A stretch of DNA of 36,880 nucleotides from a bacterium (lineage in GTDB: Bacteria; Armatimonadota; Zipacnadia; Zipacnadales; Zipacnadaceae), in the NCBI GenBank assembly GCA_030603495.1, contig JAUVXR010000026.1:1-36880 (forward strand), given 5' to 3'. Made by a program: the position numbers and the translations under genes. Shown here piece after piece: positions 8,430 through 15,829 of this stretch. The notes beneath the pieces were generated by a model. That model was not told the origin of the DNA. It was given only the letters and a program-made list of their open reading frames with translations, and searched no databases. Every line of letters starts with the position of its first letter. Within the stretch, counting starts at the first letter, position 1.

Positions 8430-9356
8430 ATGGACAGCGACACATCCCGACGGAACGAGGGCAGTGTGCCTGAGGTTAAGGAACTACTGGCGGCCACAGC
8501 TACGCAAGTGGACGAGCACCTCCCCCGGTATCTTCCCGCAGGGGATAGGTTCGGCGCGCAGATTGTCGAGGCGATGCATTACAGCTTGCCGGGCGGCAAG
8601 CGCCTGCGGCCGGCGATTGTGATGGAGTCTGCCGAAACGTTCGGCCTGCCCGGCGCCGAGGTCCTGCCCACGGCGTGTGGCTTTGAGTTATTCCACACGG
8701 CGACACTGATCCACGACGACCTGCCGGCCATTGATAACAGCCCGCTGCGCCGGGGCCGGCCCTCATGTCACACTGCCTTTGATGAAGCGACGGCGGTGCT
8801 GGCCGGTGATGGGCTGATAATCGCCGCCTACAGCGCTCTGGCTGCCCAGGAAGAGGTGGCAAGGGTACCTGCGGGAGCGATTGTGCGGGTAATCGGCGAG
8901 TTCTGCACTTTCACTGGGGCTACCGGGGTGATTGGTGGGGAGGCGGCGGATATCCGTGGCGAGAAGCAGCCGCTGGACCGGGTGCTGCTCGAGTACATCC
9001 ATCTCCACAAGACTGCGAAGCTCTTTGAGGCTGCCACGCGGGCCGGCGCGATCCTCGCCCAGGCGCCCGAGGAGCAGATCGAGTTGATCGGCAGCTACGG
9101 CCGCACACTGGGCCTGCTCTTCCAGGTTACCGATGACATACTGGATGTGACCAGCTGCGCGGCGACATTGGGCAAGCCGGTAGGCTTGGATGACCAAGCG
9201 GGCAAGCAGACCTATCCGGCGCTGGTGGGTGTGGACGGCGCGGGTCAATACGCTGAGCAGCTGGCAACGCAGGCCCGAGAGCTGGCCGAAGACTTGCCCG
9301 CCAACAGCGAGTTCTGGCAGGGCTTGATCGCACTAACTCTTGAGCGGCGGACCTAG
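8430..9356 (+). CDS. Polyprenyl diphosphate synthase (farnesyl/geranylgeranyl type)
   Basis: Condenses isopentenyl diphosphate with allylic diphosphates to make C15-C20 isoprenoid chains in the cytoplasm. Diagnostic segments are GGKRLRP near residue 55, the first aspartate-rich motif DDLPAIDNSPLRRGRP, and the second one VTDDILDVT followed by KPVGLDDQAGKQTYP. The protein has 308 residues from ATG 8430, which has GGTGA five bases upstream; a GTG at 8418 is in frame. Two residues lie between the two aspartate pairs as in short-chain IspA-like enzymes, but chain length cannot be fixed by eye. ispH follows after 45 bases, so both isoprenoid steps are probably co-expressed. Confidence 0.9.
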   Translation: MDSDTSRRNEGSVPEVKELLAATATQVDEHLPRYLPAGDRFGAQIVEAMHYSLPGGKRLRPAIVMESAETFGLPGAEVLPTACGFELFHTATLIHDDLPAIDNSPLRRGRPSCHTAFDEATAVLAGDGLIIAAYSALAAQEEVARVPAGAIVRVIGEFCTFTGATGVIGGEAADIRGEKQPLDRVLLEYIHLHKTAKLFEAATRAGAILAQAPEEQIELIGSYGRTLGLLFQVTDDILDVTSCAATLGKPVGLDDQAGKQTYPALVGVDGAGQYAEQLATQARELAEDLPANSEFWQGLIALTLERRT

Positions 9357-9401
9357 TTAAGGGTGTCATCACCGGCGCTCGACTGCCACGAGGTACAGCC
9401 C

Positions 9402-10289
9402 ATGGAAATCAGCATAGTACAAGAAGCGGGCTTTTGCTTTGGTGTGCGCCGAGCGATACGACTGGCCCGCGAGGCGACCGGGGAGCACGACGTAGTCTAT
9501 TGTCTGGGGCCGCTCATTCACAACCGCCAGGTCGTGGATAAGCTAGCCCACCTGGGACTGGAGGTTGTCGCCGACATTGCCGACGTGCCCGACGGAGCCG
9601 TAGTCATGATCCGGGCCCACGGTGCTGGGCCGCAAGCCTATGAACAGGCCCAGGCACGTGACGTCCTGATTATTGATGCAACCTGCCCCTTCGTTGACCG
9701 CGTACAGCAGAAGGCCCGGCAATTTGCCGACCTCGGCTACGAGGTGCTCGTCCTGGGCGAGGCAGATCATCCCGAGCCTCGGGCGATCGTCGAGCACGCG
9801 CGAGGGCAGGCGGCTATTGTGGAGGGCCCCCGGGACGTGGAGAGCCTGGAGCTTAGTTCCCAAGTAGCGATAGTTGCTCAGACCACCCAGCGGCTGGACA
9901 ACCTCCAAGCGCTGGCCGCGGCGCTGCTCCCGCGGGTGCGCGAACTGGTTGTGGCCAACACCATCTGCGAGGCCACCAGCACGCGCCAGGAGATGTCACT
10001 GGCCAAGGCCGAGGATGTGGACCTAATGATCGTTGTGGGTGGTCATCACAGTGCCAACACCTGCCGTCTCGCCCAGATCTGCCAGGTCAGCGGCACACCC
10101 ACCTACCACATCGAGACAGCTCAGGAGATTGACCCGCAGTGGCTAGCCGAGGCGGCCAAGGTGGGGGTAACGGCGGGTGCTTCCACACCGCCGGAAGCCA
10201 TCGCGGCGGTTGCCGAACGTCTCCAAGAAATTGCCGACAATCCCGAAGGATGCTTGCATCCCCACAAGGAGCGAAACAATGATCGCTAG
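9402..10289 (+). CDS. ispH: 4-hydroxy-3-methylbut-2-enyl diphosphate reductase IspH (LytB)
   Basis: Last enzyme of the MEP pathway: a [4Fe-4S] protein reducing HMBPP to isopentenyl and dimethylallyl diphosphate. Cluster cysteines are visible at C12 (GFCFGVRRAI), C95 (DATCPFV) and C189 (NTICEAT). Substrate-binding histidines fall at H40, H73 and H123, and the catalytic glutamate at E125 in ADHPEP; these match the E. coli enzyme within a residue or two. The SANTCRL segment replaces the more usual SSNS/SNT pattern but keeps serine and asparagine. ATG 9402 is chosen because it has GAGG eight bases upstream and puts the first cysteine at position 12. The 3' end overlaps the next gene by 11 bases. 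Confidence 0.95.
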   Translation: MEISIVQEAGFCFGVRRAIRLAREATGEHDVVYCLGPLIHNRQVVDKLAHLGLEVVADIADVPDGAVVMIRAHGAGPQAYEQAQARDVLIIDATCPFVDRVQQKARQFADLGYEVLVLGEADHPEPRAIVEHARGQAAIVEGPRDVESLELSSQVAIVAQTTQRLDNLQALAAALLPRVRELVVANTICEATSTRQEMSLAKAEDVDLMIVVGGHHSANTCRLAQICQVSGTPTYHIETAQEIDPQWLAEAAKVGVTAGASTPPEAIAAVAERLQEIADNPEGCLHPHKERNNDR

Positions 10290-11220
10290 CTTCGACGAAG
10301 TACTGGAGAGAGTAGCCTCTGAGCCCATTCGTACGTTATCAGTTGCCGTGGCGGCCCAGGAGGCTGTGCTGCAGTCGGTCAAGCAGGCCCTCGATCGCGA
10401 GATTGCTACGGCACTGCTGGTTGGCGACCAGGGCGAGATTGAGCGGATCGCCGACAGCATTGACCTGGACCTTAGCGAGGTGCCCATCATTAATGAACCT
10501 GATGACCTCGCGGCGGCACGGAAGGCGACGCTGGCCGTTCATGAAAGGCGCGCCGAGTTGCTGGTGAAGGGCCATATCCATACCGATGACTTCCTGCGGG
10601 CGATATTGGACAAGGAAACGGGTCTGCGTGCAGGAGTGATAATGAGTCACGTATTTATCATGGAAATACCTTCCGCGCAGCGGCTGCTTATGGTTACAGA
10701 TGGTGCAATGAACATTGCGCCGGATCTGGAAACCAAGGCGGAGATCATAATGAATGCAGTCTACCTGGCTCACCTGTTGGATAATCCTTGTCCCAAGGTC
10801 GGCGTGCTGGCTGCGGTGGAGCTGGTCAATCCCAATATGCCCGCTACGCTGGACGCTGCATCCCTGGGCGTTATGGCGCGGCGTCGGCAGTTTCCGGAGT
10901 GCGTTGTGGACGGCCCGTTTGCCATGGACAACGCCGTTTCTGTCGAGGCGGCGCGGATCAAGGGTATCCCCGGTGAGGTGGCGGGGCAGTGCGACATTCT
11001 ATTGGTACCGACAGTTGAGGCAGGCAACATTCTGGTCAAGACGTTCAGTTTTTTGGCCGGCGGGCGCACTGCTGGTGTGCTGATAGGCGCGCAGGCTCCC
11101 GTGGTGCTGACCTCACGAGCAGATAGTGCCGAATCCAGGCTATTCTCCATCGCCTTGGGCATGATGATGCACAATATGCAGCGCACCTCCCGGCTCAAGA
11201 TCGGTCGAGTGCATTTCTAG
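10279..11220 (+). CDS. Phosphate butyryltransferase / phosphate acetyltransferase family protein
   Basis: Transfers an acyl group between CoA and phosphate (butyryl-CoA + Pi to butyryl-phosphate + CoA, or the acetyl equivalent). The 313 residues span the whole family fold: ALLVGDQGEIERIA near the N-terminus, KGHIHTDDFLRAILDKETGLR, ITDGAMNIAP-like VTDGAMNIAPDLE, and the C-terminal CDILLVPTVEAGNILVK and FLAGGRTAGVLIGAQAPVVLTSRADS segments, which are typical of Ptb. ATG 10279 has a perfect AAGGAG seven bases upstream; this site lies inside the end of ispH, so translation is probably coupled. No butyrate kinase is present in the window, so whether it makes butyrate or recycles acyl-CoA is open. 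Confidence 0.88.
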   Translation: MIASFDEVLERVASEPIRTLSVAVAAQEAVLQSVKQALDREIATALLVGDQGEIERIADSIDLDLSEVPIINEPDDLAAARKATLAVHERRAELLVKGHIHTDDFLRAILDKETGLRAGVIMSHVFIMEIPSAQRLLMVTDGAMNIAPDLETKAEIIMNAVYLAHLLDNPCPKVGVLAAVELVNPNMPATLDAASLGVMARRRQFPECVVDGPFAMDNAVSVEAARIKGIPGEVAGQCDILLVPTVEAGNILVKTFSFLAGGRTAGVLIGAQAPVVLTSRADSAESRLFSIALGMMMHNMQRTSRLKIGRVHF

Positions 11221-11353
11221 AACGGATAGTGGTTAGTCAAAAGCGAGTCGGGGCCAGCCGGTAGTTGCTTGGTCTGGTTGGGAGGAATAGTGGTAGACCG
11301 TGGCGAAGCTTTGGCCCGCAACGTGAAGACTATATATCTGGTGGTGAGGATAA

Positions 11354-12238
11354 ATGTTCAAGCTCAGCGTAATTACCGATGAAATATCCCAGGATATTGA
11401 GCGGGTTGTCGCGGTTGGTACCGAGTACGGTCTGACTGCGCTCGAGCCCCGCTCGGTTTGGGATAAGCCGCCCCAGGAGCTTACCGACGACGAGGTCCGC
11501 AATATTAAGCGAGCCGCCGACGATGCCGGCATGACCATCGCCGCAATCGCCTCGCCGTTCCTGAAGTGTGACTTAGGCGATGAGCAGCAGTACAACACGC
11601 ACCTTGAGTATCTGAAGCGATTCTGCGACGTGGCCCATATGTGGGACTGTCAGATCATCCGCGGCTTTACCTTCTGGAAGACCGGGCCAGCCAGTGCGGT
11701 CTGGCAGCAGATCATTGACGCCTTCGAGAAGCCCCTACAGATCTGCGAGCAGGAAGATGTGTACATTGGCATTGAGAACGAAGCATCCACGCATATCGCC
11801 ACGGCTAAGGAAGCAGCAGCACTGTATGAGGCGATCAACCATCCGCGCCTGCGGGCGATCTGGGACCCGGCCAACGAGGTCTTTGCTGAGGAGGGCGAGT
11901 TGCCCTTCCCTGATGCCTGGGAGCGGATGAAGCCGTGGCTGATACACGTCCACATCAAGGACGCGGTCAAAGATGCCGACGCCCCCGAAGGAGCACGCTG
12001 CGTGCCGGTGGGCGACGGCGGCTACATTGACTATCCCGGCCAATTCCAGGCGCTGCTCGATATGGACTACGAGGGTGCCTGCTCGCTGGAGACACACTGG
12101 CGGCCCGATGCGGAGCTGGATTCTGATCTGCTGAATCGCCCTGGGGGTGCGGCCTTCTCTGCCGGTGCCGAGGAAGCCAGCCGCATCTGCTTGGAGAAGA
12201 TTCACGAGATCTTTAGCGGACTAGGTATCGAGCTGTAG
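11354..12238 (+). CDS. Sugar phosphate isomerase/epimerase family TIM-barrel protein
   Basis: A 294-residue member of the xylose isomerase-like/AP endonuclease 2 superfamily, which isomerises or epimerises sugars and related polyols using a divalent metal. Candidate metal ligands are in GIENEAS (Glu), WDPANE (Asp), HVHIKD (His) and SLETHW (Glu), the usual barrel order. A GAGGA site lies just upstream of ATG 11354. A weak promoter-like TTGGCC, 16 bases, TATATC sits at 11311-11338, so it may be transcribed separately from the gene before it. The substrate cannot be predicted; no sugar operon surrounds it. Confidence 0.85.
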   Translation: MFKLSVITDEISQDIERVVAVGTEYGLTALEPRSVWDKPPQELTDDEVRNIKRAADDAGMTIAAIASPFLKCDLGDEQQYNTHLEYLKRFCDVAHMWDCQIIRGFTFWKTGPASAVWQQIIDAFEKPLQICEQEDVYIGIENEASTHIATAKEAAALYEAINHPRLRAIWDPANEVFAEEGELPFPDAWERMKPWLIHVHIKDAVKDADAPEGARCVPVGDGGYIDYPGQFQALLDMDYEGACSLETHWRPDAELDSDLLNRPGGAAFSAGAEEASRICLEKIHEIFSGLGIEL

Positions 12239-12294
12239 CGGCGGGGCTGGGCTCCGACGTGACATTGTTGCTCCTCCTCTCTCGGGAACCATTT

Positions 12295-12322
12295 GGCCAT
12301 AGGAAAGGTCCAAAGGCCATAG
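12295..12322. repeat. Pair of 8-base direct repeats upstream of the secreted propeller gene
   Basis: GGCCATAG occurs at 12295-12302 and again at 12315-12322, exactly 20 bases apart, about 60-90 bases before the 12383 start. Two helical turns of spacing would suit a regulator binding one face of the DNA. Short repeats of this size can occur by chance. Confidence 0.3.
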
Positions 12323-12382
12323 CACGTTGTTCTAGTACGCGGAAGCACTAAGGCGAAGCTTGGTTGCTTGGAGGGATGACTG

Positions 12383-13966
12383 ATGCGGAAGTGCGTGATA
12401 GTCAGCAGCCTCGCCTTGGCGGCAATAGCCTTTGTCTGGATCACCTCTACCTGGTCGGAAGAAAACACCAGTGCCCGGCCCCCAGAGACTTCCTCCGCCC
12501 GGTCCATAGAAGAGGTAATCCAGGAGAACCTCGATTGTTGGCGGTTCAAGCCGGGTGAAGAAGTCTTCCTTAACCGGAGCGCCCATCCGGTGTTCCAGGT
12601 GGCCCTCACTGCGGCGCCCGACGGTCGGCTTTTTCTCGCCTGGACTGAGGGCCGCCGAAACACGCGGCTGGTAGTGGCTGGCTCCCCGGACGGCGCAGTA
12701 TGGGCGACGAAGATCACGCTGGACCTCCAGACAAACCATGTCCCGGCGGTGGCGATTGCCGCGAACGCCGCTGGCGAGGTCGTGGTGGTTTGGCCGGACA
12801 CCATCAACTGCTGGGCCGTGCATCGTTCGTCCAGCGGAAAGTGGACTGAGCCCAGCGTGGTAGGGGAGCCCCAGCCCGAAATCCAGAGGAACACCGCCGG
12901 CTCCGTCGCTCTGACCGTGGATCCCGACGGCGCCTTCTGGCTGCTGGCTCTGGTTGGTCAGTGGAGAGAATTGCCACCGCCGCGGCTGTGGAAAAGAGAA
13001 GCGGGAGGGGCCTGGGTGGAAGCGTCTGCGCCCGAGTTCGAACCGTACCGCATGCAGGCATCGCTGGGTCACCGTGGCGGGCTGCTCAGTGTGGCGCGCG
13101 GTCATCTGGTCCGGGGGGCCCGAGGTCAGGGTTGGCACAGCGTCACTGCCTTGCCCTGGGAGCCTCCGCCGCCGAAGGTCTCGCGAACTCTCGCCCTGTG
13201 GATCCGGCCCGCTGGTCGTGCGGAGGCACTGGTTTGGTCGTTGGACCAGGGGCACTGGAGCACACATCTCGTCACCTCGCAGGACCTGGAGCAGTGGTCC
13301 CAGCCTGCATTTCTCGGCTGGATTACCCGACCGGGTGCTGCAGCGGTGGCCGCAACCGAGGCCGGAGTCTACGCGGCTACCGTCTTTGAGCCGTGGTGGT
13401 GGGACCGTGTGCAAAGGGAGGGCCACGTACCAGTGACCTGGTCCAGCCCCCGGGTCTTCCGAATCGACGAGCGGCTCACCCGGGACACCGACGGCGACGG
13501 CCTGACCGACATCACCGAGGAATGGCTGCTGACCGACCACCAGAACCCGGACACTGATTTCGACGGCACTCCAGACGCGGAGGACCTCGACCCGCTGGCG
13601 ACCACGGTGCCGGACACGGAAGAAGCGCGCATCTGCCAGACTGTATTCGCTGAAGTGTGGCGAGGCGGGGAATACCCTGTGGTGGTAGTGGCTCCCCAGC
13701 GCCAGGTATTAACTGACCACTCGAACCGCGTGCTGTGTTTGACTGAAGAGGAGGCGGAGGCCTACCGTCTCAAGTACGAATGGACTGCGCCGCCCCTGAA
13801 ATTCCTGACAGTCGAGGACATTCGGGTCAACGAGCAGGAGGGGACCGCCACCGCCAGGTGGGAGCTGTACTCCGCGCCTAAGGCCGCCCAGGGCGGCGAA
13901 TTCGAACTCGAGAAGCAAAACGGCGAGTGGGTAGTAACTGGCCAGCCATCGCGCTGGGTCAGCTAA
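12383..13966 (+). CDS. Secreted beta-propeller-like protein with calcium-binding thrombospondin type 3-like segment
   Basis: A 527-residue exported protein of unknown function. A short signal peptide (RKC then a hydrophobic stretch) precedes repeated beta-strand units of the type seen in sialidase-like propellers, such as PDGRLFLAWTEGR, AAGEVVVVWPDT, PDGAFWLLALVG and RAEALVWSLDQG (about residues 60-360). Around 370-412 is an aspartate-rich stretch (DTDGDGLTDITEEWL, then DTDFDGTPDAEDLDPLA) matching thrombospondin type 3/dockerin-like calcium loops. A C-terminal domain of about 110 residues looks like a small NTF2- or lipocalin-like fold ending GEWVVTGQPSRW; this is a guess. GGAGG lies seven bases before the ATG. 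No sialidase catalytic residues were identified. Confidence 0.75.
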   Translation: MRKCVIVSSLALAAIAFVWITSTWSEENTSARPPETSSARSIEEVIQENLDCWRFKPGEEVFLNRSAHPVFQVALTAAPDGRLFLAWTEGRRNTRLVVAGSPDGAVWATKITLDLQTNHVPAVAIAANAAGEVVVVWPDTINCWAVHRSSSGKWTEPSVVGEPQPEIQRNTAGSVALTVDPDGAFWLLALVGQWRELPPPRLWKREAGGAWVEASAPEFEPYRMQASLGHRGGLLSVARGHLVRGARGQGWHSVTALPWEPPPPKVSRTLALWIRPAGRAEALVWSLDQGHWSTHLVTSQDLEQWSQPAFLGWITRPGAAAVAATEAGVYAATVFEPWWWDRVQREGHVPVTWSSPRVFRIDERLTRDTDGDGLTDITEEWLLTDHQNPDTDFDGTPDAEDLDPLATTVPDTEEARICQTVFAEVWRGGEYPVVVVAPQRQVLTDHSNRVLCLTEEEAEAYRLKYEWTAPPLKFLTVEDIRVNEQEGTATARWELYSAPKAAQGGEFELEKQNGEWVVTGQPSRWVS

Positions 13967-14015
13967 GGCCGGTGGCGCGACAACGAAAGGGCGCTTTCAG
14001 AGGCTTGCGACGAGC

Positions 14016-14044
14016 GGGCGGATGTTCCTGCGGAACATTCGCCC
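14016..14044. repeat. 13-base inverted repeat, REP-like palindrome or terminator
   Basis: Arms at 14016-14028 and 14032-14044 pair with one mismatch around a three-base loop. The right arm ends ATTCGCCCCTACA, a form I recall from dispersed bacterial palindromic repeats; only one copy is in this window. It lies 50 bases after the 12383-13966 stop and has no T-run, so a repeat element is about as likely as a transcription terminator. Confidence 0.5.
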
Positions 14045-14154
14045 CTACATTTAGCGGTGGTCCGGGCTAGTTGGGTGTCTCGTCTGTCGCCAGTCGCTCC
14101 CGTTGCTTGACACGAGGTTCTTTCTCTCATTAAGCACCATTCGGGCTGCACACG

Positions 14155-14195
14155 AAAAAAAGGCCCACCCTCAGCAGTGGCTGCGGGAGTGGGCC
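14155..14195 (-). terminator. Rho-independent terminator of the outer-membrane protein gene
   Basis: On the minus strand, GGCCCA (14195-14190) pairs with TGGGCC (14167-14162), with extra GC pairs inside the stem, and is followed by seven Ts (14161-14155). It lies 30 bases after the stop of the minus-strand gene at 14225. Confidence 0.8.
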
Positions 14196-14224
14196 ATAGA
14201 TTACTGCTCGACGACTGCGGCAGT

Positions 14225-14737
14225 CTAGAAGCGGCGGCCAACACCGATGCGGGGGCCGTCAATGTCGTCACCACCGAAGTCGGTGCCGAAGACGTACCGT
14301 GCTTCTACGAACCAGGCTGGCTGACCGAACTGATCCGGGCTGCCGAACTCGGTGCCAGCTACCCCATGGTAGCCGAGGTCGCTGTCGCTGTAGCCGTTGG
14401 CGTCCAGGTCGTACCAACCTAGACCGACGCCGTAGTATGTGGCCGGATTATTCTCCATGCGCCACAGATAGCTGGCGGCGAGGGACATAACGTTAATGTC
14501 GTCGCCCATTGCTGTGGTGGAAACGTAGTCGAAGCTGGCCAGGTAGTCCCGCGAAATCCAGTCAGCCCCGAAACCGATGTCGCTGCCTGCGTCCCCGAGA
14601 TCATACCATCCGGCGTGCAGGCGCCATGCCTCGAAGGCGTCCTGATCGTACGTTTGGCCGTAGTAGCCTTGCCCGTAGGCGAGGCCGCTCAGCAAGAGGA
14701 CGGCCACCACTATCATCGCGACGCTGAGCTTGTGCAT
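14225..14737 (-). CDS. Small secreted protein, probable outer-membrane beta-barrel
   Basis: A 170-residue protein with a clear signal peptide (MHKLSVAMIVVAVLLLSGLAYGQ) and a body rich in alternating aromatic and glycine residues, for example GVGLGWYDLDANGY and AWFVEARYVFG. It ends GPRIGVGRRF; a terminal phenylalanine is the classic signal recognised by the Bam machinery. About eight short amphipathic strands could fit an OmpA/OmpW-like barrel. A strong AGGAGGGG site precedes the ATG at 14737, and a terminator follows, so it is a single-gene unit. No enzyme motif is seen. Alternative: a soluble periplasmic beta protein. Confidence 0.75.
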   Translation of the reverse strand: MHKLSVAMIVVAVLLLSGLAYGQGYYGQTYDQDAFEAWRLHAGWYDLGDAGSDIGFGADWISRDYLASFDYVSTTAMGDDINVMSLAASYLWRMENNPATYYGVGLGWYDLDANGYSDSDLGYHGVAGTEFGSPDQFGQPAWFVEARYVFGTDFGGDDIDGPRIGVGRRF

Positions 14738-14866
14738 CCTTTTCCCCTCCTTTGTTGGGTAAAGAGTTTGTGTGATCTATCAGCAATAGGGCACATTGGC
14801 CCTGCGCATCCCGGAGTGACAGATGTCGAGCCGCTTGCTAGAGCGAAATTGTGTGGCGTCGCACCA

Positions 14867-15610
14867 TCAGAAGAGGCTGGTCACGCTGACGCCCCACCCC
14901 GTCTCCGAGCTAACCTTGCCTACGTCCAGCGATAGCCAGGGCACTGGGAAGTAGCGCAGTACGCTGTTGACATCCTTGCCGTCGTGTTCAATCTGCACGA
15001 GTGCGTGGGGGTAAGGAACGAAATCAATCCCGCCAAACAGGCCGTCGAGCGCGCCACCATTGCGTTCAGCCTTACCATACCCGACGTTAACGTTCATGTT
15101 CGACAGTGGCGAGACCGACTCAGTCGCCAGCCCCGTGGGCTGGCTGATCACTATGTAGTTGACCCGGTTCATCTTGTCCGCTATGTCGAAAGTGCCGATG
15201 GCCATGGTCGGAGCGACCGGGTTATTGAACAATCCGCCCAAATTGGTCTCGTACTTGAGATTGACCACGGTTTCGCTGATGTAGGTGGTCTCAGCATTAA
15301 TCTGAGGCACATTCGTCATTCGGGCGGCACCGACCTCGAGAGTTGGCATCACGCCGACAGTGACTGCGTAGACTCTGCGATCGTTAGCGCCGAACTTGAT
15401 CTCGTGCACCGAGCCCGTTAGCTGTTGCGGCGGGGAGATCACCGCGCTGGGGGTGCGGACTAGTCCGGTGAAGCCAAACCAGGAGGCAGTAGGCTCCTGC
15501 TCTGCCGCTGGGGCTTGCCAGGCACCGTACGTAAATCCCTGAGCCCAGCAAGTCATGCTCATGGCTAGTACTAAAGCTGCGACTAGTGCAACTGCTAGAC
15601 GATGGTGCAT
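14867..15610 (-). CDS. YjbH-like outer-membrane protein
   Basis: A 247-residue protein with a signal peptide (cleavage near CWAQG) followed by the GLVRTPSAVI segment that resembles the G-L-I-N-T-P-T motif starting YjbH-type (DUF940-like) barrels involved in exopolysaccharide export. The rest alternates short beta strands, such as VYAVTVGVMPTLEVGAARM and NMNVNVGYGKAE, and the protein ends VTSLF with a terminal phenylalanine. ATG 15610 has GAGGAG nine bases upstream; TTG 15619 is in frame but not needed. It is shorter than E. coli YjbH (about 700 residues), covering only one barrel-sized part. A sigma70-type promoter lies at 15666-15694. No yjbEFG partners are nearby. Confidence 0.65.
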   Translation of the reverse strand: MHHRLAVALVAALVLAMSMTCWAQGFTYGAWQAPAAEQEPTASWFGFTGLVRTPSAVISPPQQLTGSVHEIKFGANDRRVYAVTVGVMPTLEVGAARMTNVPQINAETTYISETVVNLKYETNLGGLFNNPVAPTMAIGTFDIADKMNRVNYIVISQPTGLATESVSPLSNMNVNVGYGKAERNGGALDGLFGGIDFVPYPHALVQIEHDGKDVNSVLRYFPVPWLSLDVGKVSSETGWGVSVTSLF

Positions 15611-15665
15611 CACGCTCAACTCCTCTGGGAACGGTACGCCGGATTAAATGTCCAAACTACTAAAG

Positions 15666-15694
15666 AGTATATCCATAACGAATAGACAGGTCAA
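15666..15694 (-). promoter_or_regulatory. Sigma70-type promoter for the YjbH-like gene
   Basis: Minus strand: TTGACC (15694-15689), 17-base spacer, TATACT (15671-15666), about 55 bases upstream of the start at 15610. Confidence 0.7.
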
Positions 15695-15829
15695 GTATTT
15701 GGCAGTTGCAGATTCTGGAGTCAAGTAGTGTAGCAGCGTGCCCAGAGGTTACTGAAGCTACAGCAGAGAAGAGATGATCGGCAGGACCCGGTACTGCACA
15801 AGCTGTGTGATATTCCAGGAGGGCGGAAA

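Noticed and set aside
13020-13060. tRNA-like TTCGAA loop in the secreted propeller gene
   Set aside because: No acceptor stem or anticodon arm could be folded; it is coding sequence.
12332-13540. A 402-codon minus-strand frame opposite the secreted propeller gene
   Set aside because: Composition is proline/arginine/glycine-rich without any domain; the plus-strand gene has a signal peptide, ribosome site and calcium-loop motif.
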